A stretch of 14,898 nt of DNA from Bryobacterales bacterium (GTDB lineage: Bacteria; Acidobacteriota; Terriglobia; Bryobacterales; Bryobacteraceae): NCBI GenBank assembly GCA_003164075.1, contig PLRZ01000676.1, forward strand, positions 21,500 to 36,397, read 5' to 3'. Shown piece after piece: positions 7,187-14,334 of the stretch (positions are counted from its first letter, which is position 1; each line of letters begins with the position of its first letter). The position numbers and the translations under genes were made by a program. The notes beneath the pieces were generated by a model. It made no database searches, had not been told where the DNA came from, and saw only the letters and a program-made list of their open reading frames with translations.

Positions 7187-7240
7187 CCTGCTCCGTTGCC
7201 GTCGCGGCTCGGAAACGCTCGTGGACCCGATGGTCGCGCT
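7187..7240. repeat. Fragment of the MITE-like A/B family
   Basis: GCTCCGTTGCCGTCGCGGCTCGG (from 7190) and the CTCGTGGA that follows resemble the interior of copy A (from about 679: GCTCCC..GCGGTCACGGCTCGGTAAC, then CTCGTGGA). The terminal inverted repeats are not present, so this is a degraded or partial copy lying just after the PIN remnant. Confidence 0.5.
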
Positions 7241-7255
7241 TCGCTGGGAATGATC

Positions 7256-7280
7256 GGCAGGCGGCACCGCCTGCCCCACC
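7256..7280. repeat. Palindromic repeat, second family (single arm)
   Basis: GGCAGGCGG and CCGCCTGCC (7256-7264 and 7267-7275) pair as a GC-rich hairpin. With the following CCACC the 25-bp block matches the right arm of the element at 13225-13321 apart from a one-base gap. It lies 13 bp beyond the GH28 stop at 7293, so it may also act as a stem-loop at that operon's 3' end, although no T-run follows. Confidence 0.65.
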
Positions 7281-7292
7281 ACCGCAGCCACC

Positions 7293-8648
7293 TCACCGCA
7301 CCGGCAGCGGCACGAATTTTCCGGTACACGCGTTGGGATTTCCGCCCGCAATCGAATTGACGACTTTCACGTCCTCCCCGGCCGGTACGAAATTCACGGG
7401 GCCCGGACCGAGGACGAAATCGCCATGGTTGGCGGAAATTTTCACCTCCGCCGGAGTGTCCAAAACCAGATTGTCGAACAACATTCCAAGACGGTGCAGC
7501 GCATCGAAACCGTCCAGCGTGATTTTGCCCTTCCCGGCGATGCGGACGTTGCGCAACTCGATGCCGGTGAACGTGGGGATCTTATCGGTGGCCTCGCCGC
7601 GGAACGAATAATTCGAGTCCATATAAATAGGATTGGCCGTATCGCGTATGCACACGTCTTCATACACCACATCGTGTACCAGCCCGCCGCGGCTGGAGTT
7701 TGACTTGATGCGGATGCCATTGTCGGCGCCATCAATGGAAAGATCCGTCACGCGGATGGCGCTCGCGCCGCCATCGGTCTCGCTGCCGATCGACATGCCG
7801 TGGCCGTAATAAAAATGGTTGTGCGAAATGGTGATGTGCGTGGTGGGCCCGGGACTGCCGGCTTTGATAGCGACATTGTCGTCGCCCGCGCGGATGAAAC
7901 AGTGCGTGATGGTGACGTTGGTGGAGTTGCCCGGATCGATGCCGTCGGTGTTGCGGCCGGCCTTGGGCGTGTCGACGATCACACCCCAGACGGTGAAACC
8001 GTTGCCGCCGTTATAAGCCACGTGAAAGTTGGGCGAATTCTTGAGGGTGACGCGGTAGAGCGTGAAATCGTCGGCATGCGAGAGGACCAGGATCCGCGGG
8101 CAGCTCTGGTTCAGGTTCTTGACCTTGGCCTCCTGGGCCAGATCCCACCACGTGACTTTCTGGCCAGTCAGCGTGGACGGACCGCGGCCATCGATCAGGC
8201 CATCGCCCATCACGCCGGCGTGCGCCACGCGGTCGCCGGTAATCAGCGCCTTGCAACCGTGGCCGGCCTGGTTTACCACACCGCAACTGCCGGGGGAGAT
8301 GTCGTAGTCGCGGGGATTGCGGGAGCCGAAGAGGATGGCGCCGGCATCCACCAGCAGCGTCACGCCGGCGCGCAATTGGAGCGGTCCGGCGAGGAAGGCG
8401 CGAGCGTCTCCCGCAGCTCTCAGCTCCACCGCGTGGCCGGGCCTGCAATGGTCCAGCGCCTCCTGGATGCGCACGGTGTCGGGCCGATTCTCATCGGCCG
8501 CGGAAAGACTGGCGGGAAGTTTCGCGGCGAGAACCGTACACGACGGCGGAATCGCGGGCTCGGTGACCACCCGGGTGTCCTGAGCGTAGGCAGGGCAAAG
8601 CGCCAGGCACGAAAAGACAGCGGCGCTCAGGGTACCGAGGCAGCTCAT
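7293..8648 (-). CDS. Secreted GH28 polygalacturonase
   Basis: The 451-residue protein has a Sec signal (MSCLGTLSAAVFSCLALCPAYA, cleavage before QDT). GH28 enzymes hydrolyse alpha-1,4-galacturonosyl bonds of pectin with inversion. The complete catalytic set is present: NTDGIDP (233-239), AGDDN (254-258), YGHGMSIGSE (281-290) and GIRIKS (311-316), all in the right order and spacing, within beta-helix repeats such as NVTITHCF and HITISHNHF. I therefore expect an active polygalacturonase; endo versus exo action cannot be decided. The ATG overlaps the uxaE stop as ATGA (8645-8648), so the two are translationally coupled. In-frame upstream codons lie wholly inside uxaE and are not used. The gene ends beside repeat debris. 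Confidence 0.93.
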   Translation of the reverse strand: MSCLGTLSAAVFSCLALCPAYAQDTRVVTEPAIPPSCTVLAAKLPASLSAADENRPDTVRIQEALDHCRPGHAVELRAAGDARAFLAGPLQLRAGVTLLVDAGAILFGSRNPRDYDISPGSCGVVNQAGHGCKALITGDRVAHAGVMGDGLIDGRGPSTLTGQKVTWWDLAQEAKVKNLNQSCPRILVLSHADDFTLYRVTLKNSPNFHVAYNGGNGFTVWGVIVDTPKAGRNTDGIDPGNSTNVTITHCFIRAGDDNVAIKAGSPGPTTHITISHNHFYYGHGMSIGSETDGGASAIRVTDLSIDGADNGIRIKSNSSRGGLVHDVVYEDVCIRDTANPIYMDSNYSFRGEATDKIPTFTGIELRNVRIAGKGKITLDGFDALHRLGMLFDNLVLDTPAEVKISANHGDFVLGPGPVNFVPAGEDVKVVNSIAGGNPNACTGKFVPLPVR

Positions 8649-9904
8649 GAGCGCAGGAACAGCGGCTCGATGTGCCGCGTGTAGAGATTCTCGGTGACAT
8701 TGCGGGAAATGGATTCCTCGCAAGCATCCAGCATGCGGGTGTACCGCTCGCCCATCTTCGCGGCCACCTTGTAACCCACGTGCAGCAACTGCCGGACATG
8801 CGGATTGAAGAGGGGATTCCGCTGGTCGTGGCGCACGGTGGAAGCATACTGCTCGGAGGTCCAGTGGGACACTTCCGCGGGAGTTGGCAGGCGGCTGAGA
8901 TCGATATCGATCACGGCAGCGTAAGGCGCGCACAGTTCGTCGCAATGTTCGTAGGCACTGGCGTAGATCTCCTTGGCGGTCGCCAGGCCTTCCGGGCCGG
9001 CTTCGGCCAGACCGATCAGTTCCTCCAGCCAAGTGGTACCCGCGGTTTTCACGTGGATCCCGGCGCCGGTCTGGCGCAGGGAGCGCCGTATGGGCCCATA
9101 GATGGAAAACTTGTCGCTGCCGGAATGCACGCTGAGTTTCAAGTTCGGCGACATGCCATACCGCCGCACGGCGTAGGCGATCACGGCGATATCGGCGAGG
9201 AACTCTGTTTCGAACCGATCGACATTGCCCACATAGTCGACACCCTTATTGAATCGCCCGGTGAATTTGGGCGCGATGGTCTGGATGGGTATGCCGGCAT
9301 CCGCGATGGCCGCCAGAATGAGCAGCAATTCGGGTGGCGTCTGCGGGGAATCGGTCTCATCCATGGAGACTTCGGTGACGAACAGGGCGGGATCCTTGTG
9401 CCGGGCGATGTGGCAATAGATGCCGGCTGCGGCGGTCACGGCCGCCAGGTATTTGTGGGCCGCGGCCTGCGCCTCCGCCGGCTTCACTTCGAGCGGTTCC
9501 GCGATGCCCGGAATCTCGATATGGCCTGTCAATTCGGGATGGCGCCGCAGAAAATCGTCCACCACGCCGGGCGCTGGGGCGGCGCCGATGGTGTCGGCGA
9601 CATCCAGCGTGAAGAAGTCGCAGGGGGCCAGGAAGCGGTCGACGGTACCCAGGTTGATGTGGTCGGCGTCCAGGTAATAGGAGCACTTCCAATCCAGGTC
9701 GCGGACGGCGCGGTCGGCGGCGGCGCGGGTGCCCGAAGGATCGGAGCCCACGATTTTGTGCTCCCGATTCGACTTGTTCCAGACGGGGATGATGGTAGCG
9801 CCCTGGCGGGCGGCCAGTACGCAGGCGGCTAACTGCGGCTTGGCCTGATGCGCAAAGCGGTCGCCCACCCCCAGGGAATACTTCTCCAGAAACGTTCCGG
9901 TCAC
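8645..9904 (-). CDS. uxaE: Tagaturonate epimerase (D-tagaturonate 3-epimerase family)
   Basis: The 419-residue cytoplasmic protein matches the UxaE family, which interconverts D-tagaturonate and D-fructuronate and so joins galacturonate to the fructuronate branch without the usual dehydrogenase route (known from Thermotoga). Recognised features are ADHINLGTVDRF (80-91), FFTLDVADT (97-105), HIARHKDP (165-172), VSMDETDSPQTPPELL (179-194), QTIAPKFTGRFNKGVDYVGN (208-227) and LSVHSGSDKFSIYG (257-270). The His/Asp/Glu-rich motifs suit a metal-dependent TIM-barrel epimerase. The start is GTG 9904 with GAGGA 7 nt upstream. It is the first gene of a two-gene operon with a secreted GH28 and is divergent from a second GH28, which strongly supports a pectin/galacturonate role. 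I recognise the family from sequence memory rather than a search. Confidence 0.88.
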   Translation of the reverse strand: MTGTFLEKYSLGVGDRFAHQAKPQLAACVLAARQGATIIPVWNKSNREHKIVGSDPSGTRAAADRAVRDLDWKCSYYLDADHINLGTVDRFLAPCDFFTLDVADTIGAAPAPGVVDDFLRRHPELTGHIEIPGIAEPLEVKPAEAQAAAHKYLAAVTAAAGIYCHIARHKDPALFVTEVSMDETDSPQTPPELLLILAAIADAGIPIQTIAPKFTGRFNKGVDYVGNVDRFETEFLADIAVIAYAVRRYGMSPNLKLSVHSGSDKFSIYGPIRRSLRQTGAGIHVKTAGTTWLEELIGLAEAGPEGLATAKEIYASAYEHCDELCAPYAAVIDIDLSRLPTPAEVSHWTSEQYASTVRHDQRNPLFNPHVRQLLHVGYKVAAKMGERYTRMLDACEESISRNVTENLYTRHIEPLFLRS

Positions 9905-9954
9905 AGATTGGTCCTCATTCTTGGACGTACTTGCGGACTTTCCACTCCGCTGCC

Positions 9955-9984
9955 ACTATAGGTGGCTGCGCACGCCCCGGTCAA
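9955..9984 (-). promoter_or_regulatory. Sigma70-type promoter of the uxaE-GH28 operon
   Basis: On the minus strand TTGACC (9984-9979), an 18-bp spacer, then TATAGT (9960-9955). Transcription would begin near 9948, giving a leader of about 44 nt that contains the uxaE ribosome site GAGGA. Five of six bases match consensus in each box. Confidence 0.6.
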
Positions 9985-10004
9985 GGGTGAATTACTAAAG
10001 GGAG

Positions 10005-10096
10005 GGTTTAGCAAAACTCAAGTGAGAAAAGACGTTTCGCCGCTTCCGCCTGCGTTTAGCGGGGCTCAATTGACGGTTTAGCAGGAATGGGTTGAC
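10005..10096. promoter_or_regulatory. Three imperfect 22-bp direct repeats, candidate operators
   Basis: The units lie at 10005-10026, 10053-10074 and 10075-10096. All share GTTTAGC near the start, a purine block, and a TGA close to the end (TTGAC in units 2 and 3). Pairwise identity is about 14-15 of 22. Units 2 and 3 are directly adjacent; unit 1 is 48 bp before unit 2. They lie between the uxaE promoter and the divergent GH28 start at 10133, where a uronate-responsive regulator would be expected. TTGACA at 10092-10097 could be a -35 box, but the only -10 at 17 bp (GATGCT) is poor and too near the start codon. Function is inferred from position only. Confidence 0.4.
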
Positions 10097-10132
10097 ACCC
10101 GGAAGCCAGCCGCCGATGCTGGGAGTACCAAC

Positions 10133-11545
10133 GTGATCACCAGAAGAATTTTTGTGGGCGGCGCTGCCGCCATCGCGACTGTTACCGGGCGGCGTTTGGC
10201 CGGCTACCAGGTACCCGGCCGGGAGAAGCAAATGCAAGCGATCCTGGCACGCATTCGGGCACCGCAGTTTCCCGGCCGCGTTTTCGACATCACCAGGTAC
10301 GGCGCCGTGGCGGGCGGGGAAAAGGACGCCACCGACGCCATCGCCAAGGCGATCGCGGCCTGCTCCCAGTCGGGCGGTGGGCGCGTGGTGGCGCCGCGCG
10401 GCGAGTTCCTCACCGGGCCGGTCCACCTGAAGAGCAACACCAACCTGCACCTGGACGAAGGCTCCACTCTGAAATTCAGCCGCGATACCAAAGCGTATCT
10501 GCCGGTGGTGCTGACGCGGTTCGAAAGTACCGAGTGCATGAACTACTCGCCGCTGATCTACGCTCTGGATCAGACCAACGTGGCGGTGACGGGCACAGGC
10601 ATGCTGGACGGCCAAGCGGACCGGGAGCACTGGTGGCCGCAGAAGGGGAACACCAGGGATGGCGCCCAGCCGGGCGCGCCCACCCAAAAGGCCGACGCCG
10701 ACGCGTTGGTGGAAATGGGCAACAAGGACGTTCCCGTGAGCCAGCGTATCTTCGGCGAGGGCCACTATCTGCGCCCGGCGTTCTTTCAGCCGTACCGCTG
10801 CACGAATGTGCTGATTGAGGGCGTGAGCATTCGCAATTCTCCCATGTGGGAACTGAACCCGGTGCTGTGCCGCAACGTCACGGTGCGCGGGGTAAAAATC
10901 GCGAGTTACGGACCGAATAACGACGGCTGCGATCCGGAATGCTGCACCGATGTCCTGATTGAAGGGTGCGTCTTCGAGACGGGAGACGACTGCATCGCCA
11001 TAAAAAGCGGGCGCAATCGCGACGGGCGACGCGTGGGCGTGGCCTGCGAGAACATTATCATTCGCGACTGCACCATGAAAGACGGCCACGGCGGAGTGGC
11101 GCTGGGCAGCGAGGGGTCGGGCGGCATCCACAATGTGTTTATCGACAATTGCCGCATGGACAGTCCCAATCTGCAGCGTGCGCTGCGTCTGAAGACCAAT
11201 ACATTCCGCGGCGGATCGTACGAAAACGTGTACTTCACCAATACCACGGTGGGACAGGTGGCCGAAGCCGTGGTGGAGGTGGACTTTTTCTATCCCGAGT
11301 ACGACAACCGGGAGGGCCGCGGCGGCGGATTCAAGCCGTTGGTGAGCAACGTGGTGGTGGAGAATGTCACATCGCAGACCAGTAAGCGGGCGGTGTATCT
11401 GCGCGGATATGAGAACGCGCCGGTGAGCGGCGTACGGATTGCGCACTGCTCGTTCGGCAAGGTCACGCAGGACGACGTGATCGAAAACGTGAAGGACTTG
11501 CAGTTGGAGGATGTGAAGCGGAACGGGAAAGAGATGACGCGGTAG
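10133..11545 (+). CDS. Tat-exported GH28 polygalacturonase-type hydrolase
   Basis: The 470-residue protein starts at GTG 10133 with GGGAG 7 nt upstream. The N-terminus MITRRIFVGGAAAIATVTG is a twin-arginine-type signal. FDITRYGAVAGGEKDATDAIAKAI (51-74) opens the beta-helix domain. The full GH28 active site is visible: NNDGCDPE (262-269), TGDDCIAIKSG (283-293), DGHGGVALGSE (317-327) and LRLKTN (351-356). The NNDGxDPE and GDDCIAIKSG forms are typical of exo-acting polygalacturonases and of plant- and bacterial-type PGLR proteins, so exo-galacturonidase activity is a reasonable guess. It is divergent from the uxaE-GH28 operon across a repeat-bearing 228-bp region. The pair of enzymes, one Sec- and one Tat-exported, could act in sequence on homogalacturonan. 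Confidence 0.93.
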   Translation: MITRRIFVGGAAAIATVTGRRLAGYQVPGREKQMQAILARIRAPQFPGRVFDITRYGAVAGGEKDATDAIAKAIAACSQSGGGRVVAPRGEFLTGPVHLKSNTNLHLDEGSTLKFSRDTKAYLPVVLTRFESTECMNYSPLIYALDQTNVAVTGTGMLDGQADREHWWPQKGNTRDGAQPGAPTQKADADALVEMGNKDVPVSQRIFGEGHYLRPAFFQPYRCTNVLIEGVSIRNSPMWELNPVLCRNVTVRGVKIASYGPNNDGCDPECCTDVLIEGCVFETGDDCIAIKSGRNRDGRRVGVACENIIIRDCTMKDGHGGVALGSEGSGGIHNVFIDNCRMDSPNLQRALRLKTNTFRGGSYENVYFTNTTVGQVAEAVVEVDFFYPEYDNREGRGGGFKPLVSNVVVENVTSQTSKRAVYLRGYENAPVSGVRIAHCSFGKVTQDDVIENVKDLQLEDVKRNGKEMTR

Positions 11546-11551
11546 GGACGA

Positions 11552-11642
11552 TGGTTCACCACGGAGGCACAGAGACACGGAGTAAGAACAATCAAAGTCA
11601 ACCCCGGAGATCACGGAGGCATCGGAGTTCACAGAGATCGCG
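11552..11642. repeat. Dispersed 'cacggaggcacagagacacgg' type repeat tract
   Basis: The tract begins GGTTCACCACGGAGGCACAG and carries degenerate copies of a CACGGAGGCA / CACAGAGA unit, for example TCACGGAGGCATCGGAGTTC further on. This motif is a familiar intergenic repeat in many environmental bacteria (from memory) and often yields spurious small ORFs. It fills the gap between the convergent GH28 and LysR genes. Confidence 0.7.
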
Positions 11643-11672
11643 GTGCCTTGAATGTGTGCGTCGAGCCGGTTT

Positions 11673-12575
11673 CTAGGCGCCCAATTTCGGCCGGGCCAGC
11701 GCCGACTCCAGAAAACGGGCGATCGACTCCGTGAGGGCGCGGCGGCGTTCCGTGCGGGCCATGGCGAGAGCCTGCGTGCGAACCAGTTTGCGGCCCTGCA
11801 CGCGATACGTCTGAAAGAAGCGAGGCCCGCCGCGGAGCGCGGATTCGGGCAACATGGAATAGCCGAACCCCGCTTCCACTGCCTTCTTGATGGCCTCGGT
11901 ATCGTCGGCCTCCATGATCACGCGGGGGGTGATCCCCAGGTCCCGCAGGAACTGTTCGATCATGGTCCGCATGTTGCTGCGTTTGGGATAGAGCAGGAAG
12001 GAAGCATGGGCCAATTCCGCCGGCTGAATGGTGCAGACATGCGACCCGCTCACCCGTTGTGTCGCCGGCTTCAGGATCAGCAATTCCTCCTCGTACAAGG
12101 GGGTGACATCAATACCGTCGTTGGAAAAAGGAAGCGAGATGAGGGCCAGGTCGAAGCGGCGGTCCAGCAATCCCGCCACCATCTCCTCGGTAGCTGAAAC
12201 GGTGATCTCGATGGGGGTGTTGGGAAACTTCTTGCGCATCCGGCGCAGCGGTGGGCCCAGCCGGTGAATCAACGTGCTGGCACCGGTGGCGAGATGAAAG
12301 GGCCGCTTATCGGTGAGAGGATCGCCGGAGAACTCCTGCTCGATCTGGCGCTTCTGGCTGAGCACCGCGCGGGCGTGCTCGGCGAGCCGCAGGGCCGCGG
12401 GCGTGGGCACCAGGTGTTTGCCGCGGCGGACGAACAGTTCGGTCTGCAAATGGTCGGCAAGGCTGTGCAATTGCAGGCTGACGGCCCCGGGCGAGAGGTA
12501 CATCCGCTCGGCCGCTCGAGTGACGCTGGATTCCTCGATCACCGCTAGAAACAGCTCAAGCTGCCGAAACTCCAT
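11673..12575 (-). CDS. LysR-family transcriptional regulator
   Basis: The 300-residue protein starts at ATG 12575 with GGAGG 4 nt upstream; the upstream in-frame extension has no LysR character. Residues 1-60 form the winged helix-turn-helix: MEFRQLELFLAVIEESSVT, RAAERMYLSPGAVSLQLHSL, then ELFVRR..LVPTPAAL. The rest is the two-lobed effector-binding domain, starting with the KRPFHLATGAS strand and containing FDLALISLPF and AVEAGFGYSMLPESAL. LysR proteins generally control a divergent neighbour and themselves. Here the divergent gene is a hot-dog thioesterase whose ATG lies 69 bp away, making it the first candidate target. Its ligand cannot be told from sequence. Its 3' end faces the GH28 at 11545, so control of the pectin genes is not implied. 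Confidence 0.95.
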   Translation of the reverse strand: MEFRQLELFLAVIEESSVTRAAERMYLSPGAVSLQLHSLADHLQTELFVRRGKHLVPTPAALRLAEHARAVLSQKRQIEQEFSGDPLTDKRPFHLATGASTLIHRLGPPLRRMRKKFPNTPIEITVSATEEMVAGLLDRRFDLALISLPFSNDGIDVTPLYEEELLILKPATQRVSGSHVCTIQPAELAHASFLLYPKRSNMRTMIEQFLRDLGITPRVIMEADDTEAIKKAVEAGFGYSMLPESALRGGPRFFQTYRVQGRKLVRTQALAMARTERRRALTESIARFLESALARPKLGA

Positions 12576-12644
12576 CGCGCCTCCGTACACAGCATCGCAC
12601 AAGTGGAGGAGCCGGATTGGTGCGGGGAGGATCATACTGGGAGG

Positions 12645-13064
12645 ATGAGCGAGGATACCGCGCGGTTCGAGTTGCCGATTCAGGTGCAAGAGGCGGATAT
12701 CGACGAACTCGGCCACGTCAACAACGTGACTTACCTTCGATGGGTGCAGGATGCGGCGGTGGCGCATTGGACGGCTGCCGCGCCGGACGCCGAACGCGCG
12801 CGACTGCTGTGGATCGTGCTACGCCACGAAATCGACTACCGGCAGGCGGCGCATCTGGGCGATCGGATCGTCGCCAGAACGTGGGTGGGAACGGCGACGC
12901 GCCTGAAGTTTGAGCGCCACACGGAAATATTTCGCGCGCAGGACGGCTGCCTGCTGGCGCAGGCGCGCACGGTTTGGTGTCCCATCGATGCCGGTACAAG
13001 AAAGCCGACACCGGTCACCGCCGAGGTCAGGTCCCGCTTTTCGGTCCCGGCTTCTGCATCCTGA
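12645..13064 (+). CDS. Hot-dog fold acyl-CoA thioesterase (4HBT/YbgC type)
   Basis: The 139-residue cytoplasmic protein probably hydrolyses an acyl-CoA thioester. The signature is VQEADIDELGHVNNVTYLRWVQDAA (14-38), in which D20 is the expected catalytic Asp of the 4-hydroxybenzoyl-CoA thioesterase family. The beta-sheet segments VLRHEIDYRQAAHLGDRIVARTWV and TRLKFERHTEIF follow. ATG 12645 is chosen because the domain begins soon after it. GGGAGG abuts this ATG and another GGGGAGG lies 14 nt upstream, so ribosome-site spacing is not ideal. A GTG at 12603 would add 14 uncharacteristic residues. It is divergent from a LysR gene. Its last 38 bp overlap the antisense zinc-ribbon gene. The acyl substrate is unknown. 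Confidence 0.88.
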   Translation: MSEDTARFELPIQVQEADIDELGHVNNVTYLRWVQDAAVAHWTAAAPDAERARLLWIVLRHEIDYRQAAHLGDRIVARTWVGTATRLKFERHTEIFRAQDGCLLAQARTVWCPIDAGTRKPTPVTAEVRSRFSVPASAS

Positions 13065-13170
13065 TCCTGGCGCACTTGGAACATTTCCATTTCCGCTGCT
13101 TATGGTAAATATGCCCCTTGAACTCCTTCATCGGGACTTTGCATTTTCGACACGTCACCTGGTGGTCCAT
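13027..13170 (-). CDS. Small basic zinc-ribbon protein (47 aa)
   Basis: The frame from ATG 13170 encodes MDHQVTCRKCKVPMKEFKGH and continues with a second CSKC pair: C7-x2-C10 and C30-x2-C33, 19 residues apart, in a strongly Lys/Arg-rich chain ending KPGPKSGT. Two CxxC knuckles in so short a protein are the classic zinc-ribbon layout and suggest nucleic-acid or ribosome-related binding, though no function is assigned. The frame continues upstream to 13332, but that part runs through a palindromic repeat and is not protein-like. No clear ribosome site precedes the ATG. The 3' end overlaps the thioesterase 3' end tail-to-tail by 38 bp. It could be a chance frame, but the cysteine spacing argues otherwise. 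Confidence 0.6.
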   Translation of the reverse strand: MDHQVTCRKCKVPMKEFKGHIYHKQRKWKCSKCARIRMQKPGPKSGT

Positions 13171-13224
13171 TATTTCACGATGAAGTCGGCAAGGCCAAGG
13201 CCGAGGCCGGACTCCGAACTCCTG

Positions 13225-13321
13225 GGTGGAGCAGGCGGTGCTCGCCTGCCCTCTATCCTGTCTCGGCAGCGGGCTGGGTTCAGCGATGACGGGCGGGCAG
13301 GCGAGCACCGCCTGCCCCACC
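13225..13321. repeat. 97-bp palindrome-ended element, second family
   Basis: The 27-bp arms 13225-13251 and 13295-13321 are reverse complements with one mismatch; each arm also contains its own small hairpin (core GCAGGCGGTGCTCGCCTGCC). The 43-bp centre encodes nothing. The right arm recurs at 7256-7280. It looks like a non-autonomous mobile or REP-type element lying between the zinc-ribbon gene and the end of the downstream TIM-barrel gene. Confidence 0.8.
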
Positions 13322-13379
13322 TCCGGGCTCATCCCAAATTATACGGCATCGGGAGTTCGGAGCACGAGTGCGCGCCACG

Positions 13380-14324
13380 CTACCCCAGGGCCGTCTTCGC
13401 GTACTCGTAAGATCGCTTTACATCCGCGGCACGATTAGTGGTCTTATAATCGCAATCCAGATAGCAGCGGATGGGATACTTATTGTCCCGAATCAGCCGG
13501 AGGACCGCCGCCACCGGCGAATCGCCTTCGCCCCACGGCACGCTCAGCCGGTCTTTCCGCCGGTCCTTCAGATAGATCAGGGTAATGCGATCAAGGTGAG
13601 CGGCCACAAACTTCAGCGCATCGTACCCGCCGCCGGTAGCGTCACCGATATCGAAACAGATCCCGTAACTTTTGGAGAGCGCTACCGCCTCTTCGTAATT
13701 CTCGGGCTTCGAGATCGCATCGGGATTCGTGGCGTTCATATTCGCATTGCCCTGGATCCCCACTATGTAGTTGCTCTTTTCGACTAACGGCACGATCCGC
13801 TTTGCCGCCGAGAGAGTAATACCAAGGGTAATCAACTTAGCCCCGAGCACGCCGGCGATCTGAAATGTCCGGGTAAGTTCCTCTTCGGTCGATCCGGGGA
13901 ATCCGCTCAAACCGTGGATCTCAATCCCGGCGTCGTCGAACTTCTTGCGAATAGCCCCGTAATAGTCCAGTGAGACGGACGTGCGCCACTTAGCGAGCTC
14001 CTCGCGTGCCTGGGCGCGCGCCGATGCGGCCTCCGGGGGAACCGGCGTGCCCGGAGCGGCCGGTCCGCCAGCCCGGATCCGGTCCCAGAACTGAGCCGGT
14101 TCCACCAGCGGCGCGTAGAGGTCGCACTCGCCCAGGCGGGACTCCACCATGGAGGCGATCACCGTGTCGACGAGGCCGTCCTGCGGCAGGCCGATTCCGG
14201 TGAATACGTAACTCTGGAGCCCGAACTGCACTCCGTGAACGACAGAGTCGATTTTCTTAGCGGCAAAGGCCGGCATGGACAGCGCTCCCAAAGTCAATTT
14301 TCCCAGGTCGCGTCTCGAAAGCAT
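13380..14324 (-). CDS. Tat-exported xylose-isomerase-like TIM-barrel protein (sugar phosphate isomerase/epimerase family)
   Basis: The 314-residue protein starts at ATG 14324 with GAGG 8 nt upstream; that ribosome site overlaps the SDR stop codon. MLSRRDLGKLTLGALSMPAFAA is a clear twin-arginine signal. The mature part has the AP-endonuclease-2/xylose-isomerase barrel pattern: FGLQSYVFTG near the start, then GIEIHGLSGFPG, GAKLITLGIT, CFDIGDATGGGYDALKF, RITLIYLKDRRKD, PWGEGDSPV and YLDCDY at the end. Canonical members use Glu, Asp, His and Glu as metal ligands. Here the ENH-type strand reads GIQGNANM and the VHLKD strand reads IYLKD, so the site is altered. It is co-directional with and 10 nt after the SDR gene, so the two are one operon. 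Substrate unknown; a sugar-acid or keto-sugar is plausible from context. Confidence 0.82.
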   Translation of the reverse strand: MLSRRDLGKLTLGALSMPAFAAKKIDSVVHGVQFGLQSYVFTGIGLPQDGLVDTVIASMVESRLGECDLYAPLVEPAQFWDRIRAGGPAAPGTPVPPEAASARAQAREELAKWRTSVSLDYYGAIRKKFDDAGIEIHGLSGFPGSTEEELTRTFQIAGVLGAKLITLGITLSAAKRIVPLVEKSNYIVGIQGNANMNATNPDAISKPENYEEAVALSKSYGICFDIGDATGGGYDALKFVAAHLDRITLIYLKDRRKDRLSVPWGEGDSPVAAVLRLIRDNKYPIRCYLDCDYKTTNRAADVKRSYEYAKTALG

Positions 14325-14334
14325 TAGTGGCACC

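Noticed and set aside
8672..9832. 386-codon plus-strand frame antisense to uxaE
   Set aside because: No motifs, and the opposite strand encodes a recognisable UxaE with a promoter and a ribosome site.
10092..10120. TTGACA (10092-10097) with GATGCT 17 bp later as a promoter for the GH28 at 10133
   Set aside because: The -10 is weak, and transcription would start so close to the GTG that the GGGAG ribosome site would be left out of the transcript.
9995..11632. 545-codon open frame on the minus strand
   Set aside because: It lies antisense to the GH28 gene at 10133-11545, which has a full set of catalytic motifs; the antisense product shows no domain and is His/Arg-rich as expected of a high-GC shadow.
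13171..13332. Upstream extension of the zinc-ribbon frame to 13332
   Set aside because: The extra 54 codons translate the palindromic repeat and lack protein-like character.
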